A stretch of DNA of 64,000 bases from the NCBI RefSeq assembly GCF_003383095.1, contig NZ_PSYW01000002.1, positions 310,001-374,000 on the forward strand, read 5' to 3'. Below are positions 8,583 through 17,367 of this stretch, in pieces (within the stretch, counting starts at the first letter, position 1; each line of letters begins with the position of its first letter). Made by a program: the position numbers and the translations under genes. The stretch is from Haloferax sp. Atlit-12N (GTDB lineage: Archaea > Halobacteriota > Halobacteria > Halobacteriales > Haloferacaceae). The notes under the pieces were generated by a model. That model worked only from the letters and a program-made list of their open reading frames with translations. It did no database searches and was not told where the DNA came from.

Positions 8583-8602
8583 ATACATTCAGGAACTCGC
8601 GT
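8523..8602 (+). repeat. degenerate echoes of the icd 3' end
   Basis: After the real end of icd (codons for NINELA plus stop, 8469-8489), the stretch 8524-8544 again reads NINELA-stop with synonymous differences (gag ctg gcc taa instead of gaa ctc gcg tag), and near 8591-8602 a third piece reads ELA-stop. The synonymous changes suggest relics of a diverged allele rather than a recent duplication. Not expected to be translated. Confidence 0.55.
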
Positions 8603-8658
8603 AAGCGAACACACCACTTCTCTCTCGCGGCACCGACGCCGCACTCGTTTCGCGCCGA

Positions 8659-9114
8659 CTACAGTCGATTCGGGTCTCGCCAGCGTTGAATCCGGTTCCA
8701 CAGGGGTCTGACGACGCCGAAGACGACCGCACCGGCGGTGTCGGCGACGATGTCGACGCCTGTGTCTTCCAAGTAGACCGAACGCGGCCATTCGACCCAG
8801 AAGCCGGTGAACAGACGCTCGTACACCTCGAACCACGTGCCGATGGCGGCGACGGCCATCGGGAGAACGACGAGGAGCGCGAACCGCGAGTGGAGCAGGC
8901 GGGGGTTGAGGACGTAGAGGACCGCCGCGACGCCGAACCCGGAGGCGGCGTGGACGAGGATGTCCCACCACCAGATGCGGGTGTAGAGAAACAGCGCCAT
9001 GCTCGTGAAGTGCGTCGCAGTAACGACCCCTCCGAACACCGCGACGACGGCCATCTCTCGGGGTCGCTCTTCCCACCCGGCAAGCACCATCTCGTCCCAA
9101 GTGCGCCTCAGCAT
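8659..9114 (-). CDS. membrane protein, DUF2238/YjdF-like, copy 1
   Basis: Integral membrane protein of 151 residues with about four hydrophobic segments. The core TRIWWWDILVHAASGFG, then FEVYERL and the acidic EDTGVDIVADTAGA pattern, recalls the DUF2238/YjdF family (Asp-His pair in an early helix, later Glu-rich helix, Asp-rich last helix); function unknown. The nearest usable start is ATG 9114, with no in-frame ATG upstream. A paralogue lies 172 bp upstream in the same orientation. The charged residues inside membrane helices suggest ion or small-polar-molecule handling, but this is inference. Confidence 0.75.
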   Translation of the reverse strand: MLRRTWDEMVLAGWEERPREMAVVAVFGGVVTATHFTSMALFLYTRIWWWDILVHAASGFGVAAVLYVLNPRLLHSRFALLVVLPMAVAAIGTWFEVYERLFTGFWVEWPRSVYLEDTGVDIVADTAGAVVFGVVRPLWNRIQRWRDPNRL

Positions 9115-9244
9115 GCGCGGGGAGATGCGCGGGTCGCGCCGAGTGCGGTGAGGAGGGTCGGTGCCGGGGCTGCTGCGAGCGGAAGCATAGACGAGAGATA
9201 GGACATCATCGATATGTACGTTATCCCGACGGAGCAACACGTTT

Positions 9245-9261
9245 GGGGTTAAATTAACCCC
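9245..9261. promoter_or_regulatory. AT-centred inverted repeat between the two paralogues
   Basis: Perfect 8-bp arms (ggggttaa and ttaacccc) around one central base. On the minus strand the centre TTAATTTAA could serve as a TATA box for the 9114 gene, with a leader of about 110 nt, or as an operator. Only the symmetry is observed. Confidence 0.4.
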
Positions 9262-9286
9262 GCCGACGGGGGTATCACGGTCGAAC

Positions 9287-9790
9287 TCAGCGGTTCTTCG
9301 GGCGGTCGTCGTTCGCCTTCTCGCCGCCGTCGGAGCGGAGGTGACCGGCTGAGGGCGGCGAGTCGCCGCGGGGGGCGTCCGACCGCGCCCGCGACCTGAG
9401 GACGCCCTCGACGAGGACGAAAAAGCCGAGGCCGCCGACCACGTCGACCACGAGGTCAATCGCGGTGTCCTCGAGGTAGTAGGCCATCGACCAGCCCCAC
9501 CAGAAGTCCTTGAACAGGTACTCGTACACCTCGAAGCCCGCGCCGATGGCGAGGATGATGCCACCGACGACGACTGGAGCGCGAGCGCCCCGGAAGGTCC
9601 GCGGGAACACGAGGAACAACACGCCCGCGACGCCGAAGCCCGAAAGCGAGTGAGTGAGTACGTCCCACCACCAGATTCTCGTGTAGATATCGTACGCAAG
9701 CCCGCCGAAGTGGAGCGCGCTGACGACCGCCGCCCAGACGCCGACGAACACCCACAGCCACGGCTCGCGTGCGAGTTTCGAGTGACTCAT
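9287..9790 (-). CDS. membrane protein, DUF2238/YjdF-like, copy 2
   Basis: A 167-residue paralogue of the neighbouring membrane protein, with the same core: TRIWWWDVLTHSLSGFG, FEVYEYLF, a Trp-rich loop (DFWWGWSMAYY) and EDTAIDLVVDVVGG. It differs by a hydrophilic C-terminal tail of about 35 residues (from RSRARSD) that would be cytosolic. The ATG at 9790 starts just before the first hydrophobic segment. An AT-rich, palindrome-bearing region upstream (9935-9992) is a candidate control region. Function unknown. Confidence 0.75.
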   Translation of the reverse strand: MSHSKLAREPWLWVFVGVWAAVVSALHFGGLAYDIYTRIWWWDVLTHSLSGFGVAGVLFLVFPRTFRGARAPVVVGGIILAIGAGFEVYEYLFKDFWWGWSMAYYLEDTAIDLVVDVVGGLGFFVLVEGVLRSRARSDAPRGDSPPSAGHLRSDGGEKANDDRPKNR

Positions 9791-9934
9791 GGTCGCTCGC
9801 CGCTCGGCGGGGTATCCGGGGTGTTCGACGCGCCGGGCGCTATCCATGGAGGAAGTACGCGGGGGGAGGGCATAGTTAGGGACTACCGTCTACCGAATGG
9901 TGACACTGTATTGATAAATGCTTTCTCCTCATAT

Positions 9935-9992
9935 GTTTTGACTGAACTATCTAGATAGAAGACGCCTTAGAGGCACTCAAACCAGTCAAAAC
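9935..9992. promoter_or_regulatory. nested inverted repeats in an AT-rich island
   Basis: Arms gttttgactg (9935-9944) and cagtcaaaac (9983-9992) are exact reverse complements 38 nt apart, and between them lies the perfect 12-bp palindrome ctatctagatag (9947-9958), which contains the usually rare CTAG. The island lies between two minus-strand genes, after the cupin stop and 145 nt before the membrane-protein start. It may be a cupin terminator or a binding region for the downstream gene. Confidence 0.4.
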
Positions 9993-10035
9993 AATCGAAA
10001 CGGTGTCTCTAACGGATGGCAGTTCGCGCTCGGCG

Positions 10036-10380
10036 TCAGTCCAGCCACGGCGGGTTCTCCCGCGGCGGCGAGAACACGTCGATGCCGACGACGGTCTCGT
10101 CGCCGCGGTTCTCTGCGCCGTGGGGTTCGCCGCCCGCGAGCGAGTAGGCGTCGCCGGGGCCGACGACGACTTCCTCGCCCTCGTCGCCGACGAGGAACGT
10201 CAGTTCGCCGGCGACGATGTAGCCGACCTGCTCGTGGGGGTGGTCGTGAACCGGGACGGCCGCGCCGGGTTCGATGCGGAAGTGCTGGACGTTCATCTGT
10301 TCCCCGCCCGCGAGGAGCGAGAGGGAGACGCCGTCGGCCGCCTCGGCGGACGGCGCGTCGTCGATTGAAACTCGGTCCAT
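10036..10380 (-). CDS. cupin domain protein
   Basis: Single-domain cupin of 114 residues, a small beta-barrel that binds a metal or ligand. Motif 1 is seen as VPVHDHPHEQVGYIVAGELTF, with the metal-binding His, His, Gln/Glu pattern, and motif 2 as PGDAYSLAGGEPHGAEN. No second domain is present, so an enzyme or sensor role cannot be chosen. The ATG at 10380 is used; the in-frame extension to 10440 overlaps promoter DNA of the divergent zinc-ribbon gene. Confidence 0.88.
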   Translation of the reverse strand: MDRVSIDDAPSAEAADGVSLSLLAGGEQMNVQHFRIEPGAAVPVHDHPHEQVGYIVAGELTFLVGDEGEEVVVGPGDAYSLAGGEPHGAENRGDETVVGIDVFSPPRENPPWLD

Positions 10381-10505
10381 GGTGGCAAGCCACAGGGAAC
10401 GGAGATAAATCCGCCGGGGAGACGCCGCGGGGGGCGTCACCGCGAGGAGTCCGCGTTCGCTCGCGCTCCCGAACGTTCAAATCCGACGCCGCGGAACATC
10501 GGCGC

Positions 10506-11045
10506 ATGTACGCGGTCGTGGGGTGTACGGACTGCGCGAACATGTGGCTGCTTTCTGACCCCGACGGGTCGAAGACGGCGACGTGTCCGCGGTGCGGCAG
10601 ACGACACCAGACGAAGAAGCTCCGGCGCTTCTTCGAGTCCGACGACAGGGACGCGGCGCGGCAGGCGCGCTCGGCGCTGTTGGCGAAGAAACACGGCGAC
10701 AGCGAGGCGTTCGCGCAGGTCGAACACGTCTCGGAACTCGACCGGCGAGTCGAGGAGTCGGGCGTCGACGACCGGGAGTACCTCGAAGGTTCGGGGCTCG
10801 ACGCCGACGAGGTGTTCGAGGCGGGCGAGTCCGCCGCGCGTGGCCGGAACTCGTCGTCGGGGTCGCCCGACCGCCTGACGGTCGTCCGCGAGGCGATACG
10901 CGATGGCGACCGGCCGACCGAGGAGGAAATCGTCGCGACCGCGGTCGAACGCGGCGTCCCGGAGGACCGCGCCCGCGACCTGCTCGACAAACTCCGGCGG
11001 CGCGGCGAGGTGTCGGAGTCACGGGGCCGACACCGGTTGGTCTGA
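10506..11045 (+). CDS. zinc-ribbon protein with C-terminal winged-helix-like region (DUF5817-like)
   Basis: A 179-residue cytosolic protein. The N terminus has two CxxC knuckles, GCTDCANMW and CPRCGRRHQTKKLRR, spaced as in a zinc ribbon; the middle is highly charged with many arginines, and the end (about 120-178) looks like a small winged helix (PTEEEIVATAVERG... DLLDKLRRRGEVSESRG). This resembles a haloarchaeal DUF5817-type family. The architecture suggests nucleic-acid binding, perhaps in transcription or replication; that is inference. Confidence 0.75.
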   Translation: MYAVVGCTDCANMWLLSDPDGSKTATCPRCGRRHQTKKLRRFFESDDRDAARQARSALLAKKHGDSEAFAQVEHVSELDRRVEESGVDDREYLEGSGLDADEVFEAGESAARGRNSSSGSPDRLTVVREAIRDGDRPTEEEIVATAVERGVPEDRARDLLDKLRRRGEVSESRGRHRLV

Positions 11046-11091
11046 GCGTCGCGGCGGGCGAGCGGTGAGACCGGGCGCGAGCGCGGGTACT

Positions 11092-11241
11092 TCAGAGCGC
11101 GCCGAGGAGCTTCGCCACGGTCAGCGCGGAGGCGACGACGCCGAGGGCCAACTTCACCAGCCTGAGCGCGAGCGCCAATCGCCGCGCGTCGTCGTACTCG
11201 TCGGGCGATTCGGGGTCGGTACTGCGTGTGGAGACGGGCAT
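11092..11241 (-). CDS. small single-helix membrane protein, 49 residues
   Basis: Short gene with normal haloarchaeal codon bias: an acidic hydrophilic N terminus of about 22 residues, then one amphipathic-to-hydrophobic helix (LRLVKLALGVVASALTVAKLLGAL). It converges on the zinc-ribbon gene, ending 46 bp from its stop. A 16-bp palindrome lies about 58 nt upstream of its start. Function unknown; small enough that a chance reading frame cannot be excluded. Confidence 0.55.
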   Translation of the reverse strand: MPVSTRSTDPESPDEYDDARRLALALRLVKLALGVVASALTVAKLLGAL

Positions 11242-11298
11242 GGGAGGGGACGGGTTGTGGACACGCCCGCGGGTGCTCCCCGACGGACGCGTTTTCAT

Positions 11299-11314
11299 CG
11301 TTTCCGCGGAAACG
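11299..11314. repeat. perfect 16-bp palindrome
   Basis: cgtttccgcggaaacg is its own reverse complement. It lies in the 209-bp gap after hmgA and before the small membrane protein, both read on the minus strand. It could be an operator for the small gene or part of the hmgA 3' end. Confidence 0.45.
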
Positions 11315-11450
11315 GAATAAACGCGAGCCACGGGTGCGGGGTGAAAGTGAAAGTAAACAGAAAGATGCGAATACACTGGTATAGTCCGGGAGCGCGCTGA
11401 GAAACGCAATTCAGCTGTGTCCGGTACCGGCGAAACTGAAACCGGTCGAG

Positions 11451-12662
11451 TTACCGGCCGAGTTCGGCGTGGGCACTGGAGAGGTGCCGCGAGGCGAGCG
11501 CGGAGAGGAGCGAGAGTTCGCCCGCGAGCGAGCCGACGGCGATGCACTCGGCGAGGGCGTCGGCGTTGGAGCCGGCGGGGTCGCCGCCACCGCTGACGCC
11601 GAGGATATCGAGGCCCTCGGACTGCGTCGGGAGCTTCGTGCCGCCGCCGACGGTGCCGACTTCGAGGGAAGCGATGGAGACCGAGACGTAGAGGTCGCCG
11701 TCCTGCACCTCGGCGGTCGTGATGGCGTTCGCGCCCTCGACGACCTGCGCCTCGTCCTGTCCGGTGGCGAGAAACATCGCGGCGACGACGTTGGCGACGT
11801 GGGCGTTGAAACCGAGGCTCGCGGCCTTCGCAGAGCCGACGAGGTTCTTACGGGTGTTGAGTTCCGCGACCGCTTCGGGCGTGGTGTGCAGGCGCGCTTC
11901 GACGACTTCGCGCGGGATGCGCACGTCGGCGGTGACGCTCCGGCCGCGGCCCTCGACGGCGTTGATGGCGGCGGGCTTCTTGTCGGTACAGAGGTTGCCC
12001 GAGAGGGCGACGAGCGAGGCGGTCGTCTCTGCTTCGACGACGCCGCAGGCGGCCTCGGTGGCGATGGTGGCCATGTTCATCCCCATCGCGTCTTTGGTGT
12101 CGTAGCGGAATCGCAGGTACACCGAGTTGCCGACGACGTACGGGGTCACGTCGAGAAGTTCGCCGTGGTTCGTCGTCTCCTCGGCGGCCTCCTTCAGCGC
12201 CGCGAAGTTGTCGCGGACCCACGAGACGAGCGCCTCGGCCTCGGCCACGTCGGCGACGCGGAACACCGGCGCGCGGGTCATCCCGGACTTGAGGACGCGA
12301 GCGGTCGCGCCGCCGGCGCTGTTGATGACCGAACAGCCGCGGTTGACCGACGCGAGGAGCGCGCCCTCGGTGGTCGCGAGCGGGAGGTACTTCTCGCCGG
12401 CGACGGAGCCACCGTCGACGCTGACGGGGCCGGCGACGCCCATCGGAACCTGAATCGCGCCGACCATGTTCTCGATGGCCGACTCGGCGGCCTCCGCGGG
12501 GAAGCCGTAGTTCCCGACCGCGTCGAGCGACGCGCCGGACTGCGATTCGACGAGCAACCGGCGCGCCTCGGCGGCGGTGTCGGCGTCGGCGTGCGCTTCG
12601 AGTTCGTGGAGGCGGAGTTCGCCCTCCCGAACGCGGTCGGCGAGGGACGCGGCGTCTGTCAT
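11451..12662 (-). CDS. hmgA: 3-hydroxy-3-methylglutaryl-CoA reductase (NADPH)
   Basis: Rate-setting enzyme of the mevalonate pathway, making mevalonate for archaeal isoprenoid lipids and carotenoids; target of mevinolin in haloarchaea. The 403 residues match the class I enzyme: ENMVGAIQVPMG at 64-75, catalytic Glu99 in TTEG, DAMGMNM at 191-197, catalytic Lys in CTDKKP (225-230), Asp303 in GQDEAQ, GTVGGGT at 336-342 and the C-terminal catalytic His398. There is no membrane anchor, so it is cytosolic. The gene is divergent from the amidohydrolase and has its own promoter region at 12663-12806. Confidence 0.97.
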   Translation of the reverse strand: MTDAASLADRVREGELRLHELEAHADADTAAEARRLLVESQSGASLDAVGNYGFPAEAAESAIENMVGAIQVPMGVAGPVSVDGGSVAGEKYLPLATTEGALLASVNRGCSVINSAGGATARVLKSGMTRAPVFRVADVAEAEALVSWVRDNFAALKEAAEETTNHGELLDVTPYVVGNSVYLRFRYDTKDAMGMNMATIATEAACGVVEAETTASLVALSGNLCTDKKPAAINAVEGRGRSVTADVRIPREVVEARLHTTPEAVAELNTRKNLVGSAKAASLGFNAHVANVVAAMFLATGQDEAQVVEGANAITTAEVQDGDLYVSVSIASLEVGTVGGGTKLPTQSEGLDILGVSGGGDPAGSNADALAECIAVGSLAGELSLLSALASRHLSSAHAELGR

Positions 12663-12806
12663 GCTCCGACGTTTCCCGCGCCGGCCCTAACGCGTTCCGG
12701 TTCTTTCAACGGTCGCGGTCGGTCTCCGTTCGAGACCGTCTGGCCACCGCCCGACCACCCCGTCGCCTCCCGAACCGTTTTGCCCTCCCGCGCCGGGGTC
12801 GAAGGT

Positions 12807-14411
12807 ATGACCGCGGCAGCGGACCTCGTACTGACGAACGCGGAGGTACACACCCTCGGGTCGCCCGACGAGACGCACGAAGCCGTCGCCGTTCGCGACG
12901 GTGAGGTTGTCCGCGTCGGCCGTGCCTTCGACGTGGAACTGCTCGCCGGCGTCGAGACGCGAGTCGTCGACTGCGGCGGCCGCGTCGTCCTTCCCGGCTT
13001 CATCGACGCCCACACGCACCTCCCGATGGTCGGCCGGTCGCTCGTCCACGCCGACCTCTCCGCCGCCGACTCCGCGGCGGAGGCGGTCGAACTGCTCCGC
13101 GAGCGGGCCGTCGAGGTCGAATCCGACGACGACACCGACTGGGTGCTCGGCTACGGCTACGACGAGAGCACGTGGGACGAATCAAGATACCTCACCCGCG
13201 ACGACCTCGACGCCGTCTCCGAGTCGCTTCCCGTGGTCGCCTTCCGCGAGGACCTTCACACCGCCGGCGTCAACTCGGTCGTCCTCGACCACTACGTCGA
13301 CGAGATGCCCTACTCGGGCGTCCAGACCGCCGGGGGCGACGGCGATGGCGGCGATGGCGACACCGGCGAGCCGACGGGTGTCGTGGTCGAAGGCGCGGTC
13401 GACGTGCTCCGCGAGGCAACCGAGCCGGGGCGCGAGGAGATGGCGGAACTCGTCCGCGCGGCGCAGTCGTACGCGACCGCCCGCGGCGTCACCGGCGTCC
13501 ACGACATGGTCCGCGGCTCCCGCGCGCCCGAGGTCTACCGCGACCTCGCCGACGCCGGCGAACTGGCTCTCCGCGTCCGCATCAACTACTGGTCCGACCA
13601 CCTCGACGCGCTCCGCGAGGTCGGCCTGCGGACGAACCACGGGGGCGGGAGCCGCCGCGACCTCGTCACCGTCGGCGCGATAAAGACGTTCACCGACGGG
13701 AGCTTCGGTGGACGGACCGCGAAGCTCACCGACCCCTACGCCGACGCCGCGGCGGACCCCGAGGCGGCCGACGACGAGACGGGCCAGTGGGTCGTCGCCC
13801 CCGAGGAACTCCGTGACCTCGTCGCCGACGCGGACGAGTCGGGCTATCAACTCACCGCGCACGCCATCGGCGACGCGGCCATCGACGCGGTGCTCGACGC
13901 GTACGAGGAGACCGACGACCCCGGCGCGGCCCGCCATCGGGTCGAACACGTTGAACTCGCGTCCGACGAGGCCATCGAGCGGTTCGCCGAGTTGGGCGTC
14001 GTCGCCTCAGTCCAGCCGAACTTCCTGAAGTGGGCCGACGAGGGCGGCCTCTACGACGCCCGCCTCAGCGAGCGACGCCTGCGAACCAATCGCTACCGCG
14101 ACCTGCTCGACGCCGGGGTCGACCTCGCGTTCGGAAGCGACTGCATGCCGCTCGGGCCGCTGCTCGGCGTCGACCTCGCCACCGACCACCCGAACCCCGA
14201 CCAGTCGCTCACCGTCACCGAGGCGCTTCGGGCGTACACCTCCGGCGCGGCCTACGCCGGGTTCGACGAGGACCGACTGGGAACCGTCACGGTCGGGAGC
14301 GCCGCTGACCTCGTCGTCCTCGATGAGTCACCGTGGGAGACCGACTCGATTCGTGACATTGCAGTCTCGATGACCGTCGTGGACGGTCGCGTCGTCTTCG
14401 AACGCGACTGA
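12807..14411 (+). CDS. amidohydrolase family 3 protein (YtcJ-like)
   Basis: Metal-dependent hydrolase of 534 residues with the TIM-barrel and composite beta-sandwich of amidohydrolase family 3. Metal ligands appear as His69-Thr-His71 (in FIDAHTHLP), the histidine in HAIGD and the Asp in FGSDCMPLGP; TDGSFGGRTA corresponds to the active-site strand of YtcJ-type proteins. The C terminus (GTVTVGSAADLVVLDESPW) closes the sandwich domain. Substrate unknown, probably a small amide or N-acyl compound. The ATG at 12807 is chosen because upstream in-frame sequence is antisense to hmgA. Confidence 0.9.
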   Translation: MTAAADLVLTNAEVHTLGSPDETHEAVAVRDGEVVRVGRAFDVELLAGVETRVVDCGGRVVLPGFIDAHTHLPMVGRSLVHADLSAADSAAEAVELLRERAVEVESDDDTDWVLGYGYDESTWDESRYLTRDDLDAVSESLPVVAFREDLHTAGVNSVVLDHYVDEMPYSGVQTAGGDGDGGDGDTGEPTGVVVEGAVDVLREATEPGREEMAELVRAAQSYATARGVTGVHDMVRGSRAPEVYRDLADAGELALRVRINYWSDHLDALREVGLRTNHGGGSRRDLVTVGAIKTFTDGSFGGRTAKLTDPYADAAADPEAADDETGQWVVAPEELRDLVADADESGYQLTAHAIGDAAIDAVLDAYEETDDPGAARHRVEHVELASDEAIERFAELGVVASVQPNFLKWADEGGLYDARLSERRLRTNRYRDLLDAGVDLAFGSDCMPLGPLLGVDLATDHPNPDQSLTVTEALRAYTSGAAYAGFDEDRLGTVTVGSAADLVVLDESPWETDSIRDIAVSMTVVDGRVVFERD

Positions 14412-14515
14412 ACGAATAATCGCCATCGACCGGGAGATTCCTTCGAATAAAATTGTTCTTCAACCGAGTAGACGACGTTCACGGGTTCTGAATCCAATTA
14501 GGCCAAGGTACCACC

Positions 14516-14621
14516 GACCAATCGATTCTATAGAGAATCTTTACGGATGGGTGTCGAGTATTGAAGAAAAATATTTTTCAATAAGGGCCGATGATTGGAC
14601 TTCCACCGTGGTGACCAATCG
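14516..14621 (+). promoter_or_regulatory. nadA promoter region with AT palindrome and repeated motif
   Basis: The 14-bp perfect palindrome gaaaaatatttttc (14566-14579) is the only strongly AT-rich spot before the nad operon and fits a TATA box about 49 nt before the start codon. A 6-bp stem (gattct/agaatc, 14524-14539) and two direct copies of gaccaatcg (14516-14524, 14613-14621) flank it, so a repressor site is plausible. Confidence 0.5.
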
Positions 14622-15778
14622 TGGTTGAATTACAGTCGGTCGGGTTCGAGTCGGAGCTCAGTCTGTTCAAATACGACACGCTCGAACAGCTTCCGGAGAG
14701 CCACCGCGACCTCGACGAGGCCGCTCGCTCCCGGCGAATCGCCGCCGCCCGCGAGGAGCTCGGCGACCGAGTCATCGTGCTCGGACACAACTACCAGCGA
14801 CGCGAAATCGTCGAGCACGCGGACTTCGTCGGCGACTCCTACGAACTCTCGAAGCGCGCCGCCGAGTCGGACGCCGAGTACGTCGTCTTCGCCGGCGTGA
14901 CGTTCATGGCCGAGAGCGCGGACATCATCACCGACGACGACCAGACGGTGATCCTCCCGTCGATGGAGGCGTCGTGCCCGATGGCCGGGATGGCCGAGGC
15001 CGTGCAGGTCGACTCCGCGTGGGAGACGCTCGTCGAGGAGTCCGGCGGCAAGGACATCATCCCCGTGACGTACATGAACTCCTACGCCGACCTGAAGGCC
15101 TTTTGCGCCTCCCACGGCGGGCTCATCTGCACCTCCTCGAACGCCGCCGACGCCTTCGAGTGGGCCTTCGAGCGCGGCGACGCCGTGCTGTTCCTGCCCG
15201 ACAAGCACCTCGGGCGCAACACGGCCGACGACCTCGGCATCGACGAGGTCGTCGAGTGGGACCCGTGGGCCGGCGACGTGGCCGAGTCGATGGGCGCTGC
15301 CGACGAGGTGGAACCCGATATCCCGGACCTCGGCGACGCCGAGGTCATCCTCTGGGACGGCTACTGTCAGGTCCACGAGCGCTTCCGCGTCGACCACGTC
15401 GAGGAGGCGCAGGCCGACGGCGCGAAGGTCGTCGCCCACCCCGAGTGCCGCCCGAGCGTCGTCGCGGCCGCCGACGAAGTCGGCTCCACGAGCCACATCT
15501 GCGACGTCATCGAGAACGCCGACCCCGGCGAGACGTGGGCCATCGGCACCGAGGTCCACCTCGCGCGACACCTCGCGCGCTGGCACCCCGAGGTCGACGT
15601 GCGACCCCTCTGCGGCGACGCCTGCATGGACTGCAACGCCATGCGGCAGGTCGACCCCAACTACCTGACGTGGGTGCTCGAAGAACTCGCCGCGGGCCGC
15701 GAACCCAACGTCGTCGAGGTCGCGCCCGAGGAGAAGGAACTCGCCGCGGTCGCGCTCGACCGCATGCTCGACCTATGA
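14621..15778 (+). CDS. nadA: quinolinate synthase
   Basis: Iron-sulfur enzyme of de novo NAD synthesis that condenses iminoaspartate with dihydroxyacetone phosphate to quinolinate. The 385 residues have the cluster cysteines Cys119 (ASCPMAGM), Cys170 (ICTSSNA) and the GDACMDC pair Cys335/Cys338, and the HNYQRREI substrate motif near 56. The start is GTG 14621; an in-frame TGA at 14612 excludes a longer protein. Its stop overlaps the nadB ATG, so NadA and NadB are translationally coupled and likely hand over unstable iminoaspartate. Confidence 0.96.
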   Translation: MVELQSVGFESELSLFKYDTLEQLPESHRDLDEAARSRRIAAAREELGDRVIVLGHNYQRREIVEHADFVGDSYELSKRAAESDAEYVVFAGVTFMAESADIITDDDQTVILPSMEASCPMAGMAEAVQVDSAWETLVEESGGKDIIPVTYMNSYADLKAFCASHGGLICTSSNAADAFEWAFERGDAVLFLPDKHLGRNTADDLGIDEVVEWDPWAGDVAESMGAADEVEPDIPDLGDAEVILWDGYCQVHERFRVDHVEEAQADGAKVVAHPECRPSVVAAADEVGSTSHICDVIENADPGETWAIGTEVHLARHLARWHPEVDVRPLCGDACMDCNAMRQVDPNYLTWVLEELAAGREPNVVEVAPEEKELAAVALDRMLDL

Positions 15779-17367
15779 AGGCCGACGTGCTCGTCGTCGG
15801 CTCCGGCATCGCTGGCTGTGCCGCGGCCCTCGCTGCCGCCCGCGAGGGGGCCGACGTGCTCGTCGTCACGAAGGCGACCGAACCCGAGGACGCCGCGTCC
15901 GACTGGGCGCAGGGCGGCATCGCCGTCACCCAGTCCGCGCCCGAGGAGTTCGCCGCCGATATCCGCCGGGCGAGCGACGGCACCGCCGACCCCGAGGCCG
16001 TCGAGACGCTCGTCTCCGAGTCCCGCGCCGTCGTCGAGGACGTGCTCTTGGACACGCTCGAAGTCGAGTTCGACGCGGTGGGAGACGGTACTGACGCTGA
16101 CGCCGACGCAGATACCTTCGACCTCGCCCGCGAGGCGGGCCACTCCAGCCGCCGCATCCTCCACGTCGACGCCAGCACCGGCGCGCACGTCCTCCGGCCG
16201 TTCCTAAAGCACCTCTCGGCCCGCGACGGCGTGCGAATCATGGAGGACGCGACGGCCCTCGACCTCCTGACCGAGGAGGGGACTGTCCGCGGCGCGACCG
16301 TCCTCGCGGATGGCGAGGTCGAACCGGTGTTCGCCGGGGCGACCGTCCTCGCCACTGGCGGCATCGGCGACTGCTACGCCCGGTCAACCAACCCCGCGGG
16401 CGCGACCGGCGACGGCGTGGCGATGGCCGCGCTCGCCGGCGCGACCGTCTCGGACATGCAGTACGTCCAGTTCCACCCGACGGCGTACGACCCCCGGACT
16501 GACCCCCAGGCCGACGACGCGCAACCGTTTCTCGTCAGCGAAGCCGTTCGCGGCGAGGGCGCGGCCCTGCGCGACGCCGACGGCCGCCGATTCATGCCTG
16601 ACGTGCACGAAGACGCCGAACTCGCCCCCCGAGACGTGGTCGCCCGCGCCGTCTCTCGCGCCCGCGACCGAACCGGCCGCGTCGTCCTCGACGTGTCCGA
16701 CCTCGACTTCCGGGAGGAGTTCCCCGACCTCGCGGCGCTGTGCGACGACCGCGGCGTCGACCTCGACGCCGGCATCCCCGTCGCGCCGAGCGAGCACTTC
16801 CTTTGCGGCGGCGTCGCCGTCGACGACCGCGGCAGGACCTCGCTGTCCCGCCTGTTCGCCGCCGGCGAGTGCGCCCGCACCGGCGTCCACGGCGCGAACC
16901 GACTCGCCTCGACCAGCCTGCTCGAAGGGCTCGTCTGGGGCGTCCGCGCCGGCGAGACCGCGGCCGACCGGGGCCGCGGCGACGCCGAGGCCGTCGAGTA
17001 CGCGCCGCCGCGCGACTCCGACCCGGCGCTGCCCGACGCCTTCGCCGACACGAAGTTCGACCGCCTCGGGCGGACGATGGACGAGTTCGTCGGCATCGAG
17101 CGCACCCCCGACGGGCTCGGGACCGCGCGGGCGCGGCTCCGCCGCCTGAAAGGCGAGGTCGACGCCTACGCCCGCACCCGCGTCTCGCGGTCCATCTATG
17201 AACTCCGGAACGCCTGCGTTTCGTCGCTCCTCGTCGCCCGCGCGGCCGCCGACGCGCCGTCGGCCGGCTGCCACTCGCTGGTCGACCCGGACGGACGCGA
17301 TGGATGCGAGGAAAGCGAGGAGAGCGACGACGCCGGACGGGGGGTGACCCCGAGTGCTGACGACTGA
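15775..17367 (+). CDS. nadB: L-aspartate oxidase
   Basis: FAD enzyme that oxidises L-aspartate to iminoaspartate for NadA. The 530 residues begin with the dinucleotide motif [11 protein letters not shown], then DWAQGGIA, the active-site HPTAY segment near 235, and the family signature around [18 protein letters not shown] and [11 protein letters not shown]. The C-terminal helical domain is complete. ATG 15775 overlaps the nadA stop by 4 nt and the end overlaps nadC by 14 nt, so the three genes form one operon. Confidence 0.96.
   Translation: MKADVLVVGSGIAGCAAALAAAREGADVLVVTKATEPEDAASDWAQGGIAVTQSAPEEFAADIRRASDGTADPEAVETLVSESRAVVEDVLLDTLEVEFDAVGDGTDADADADTFDLAREAGHSSRRILHVDASTGAHVLRPFLKHLSARDGVRIMEDATALDLLTEEGTVRGATVLADGEVEPVFAGATVLATGGIGDCYARSTNPAGATGDGVAMAALAGATVSDMQYVQFHPTAYDPRTDPQADDAQPFLVSEAVRGEGAALRDADGRRFMPDVHEDAELAPRDVVARAVSRARDRTGRVVLDVSDLDFREEFPDLAALCDDRGVDLDAGIPVAPSEHFLCGGVAVDDRGRTSLSRLFAAGECARTGVHGANRLASTSLLEGLVWGVRAGETAADRGRGDAEAVEYAPPRDSDPALPDAFADTKFDRLGRTMDEFVGIERTPDGLGTARARLRRLKGEVDAYARTRVSRSIYELRNACVSSLLVARAAADAPSAGCHSLVDPDGRDGCEESEESDDAGRGVTPSADD

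Noticed and set aside
11469..12806. Long in-frame plus-strand extension ahead of the amidohydrolase
   Set aside because: It runs antisense through hmgA and lacks any homology; the amidohydrolase fold begins at 12807.
14974..15774. In-frame upstream extension of nadB
   Set aside because: It is the out-of-frame shadow of nadA; the FAD motif and coupled ATG place the nadB start at 15775.
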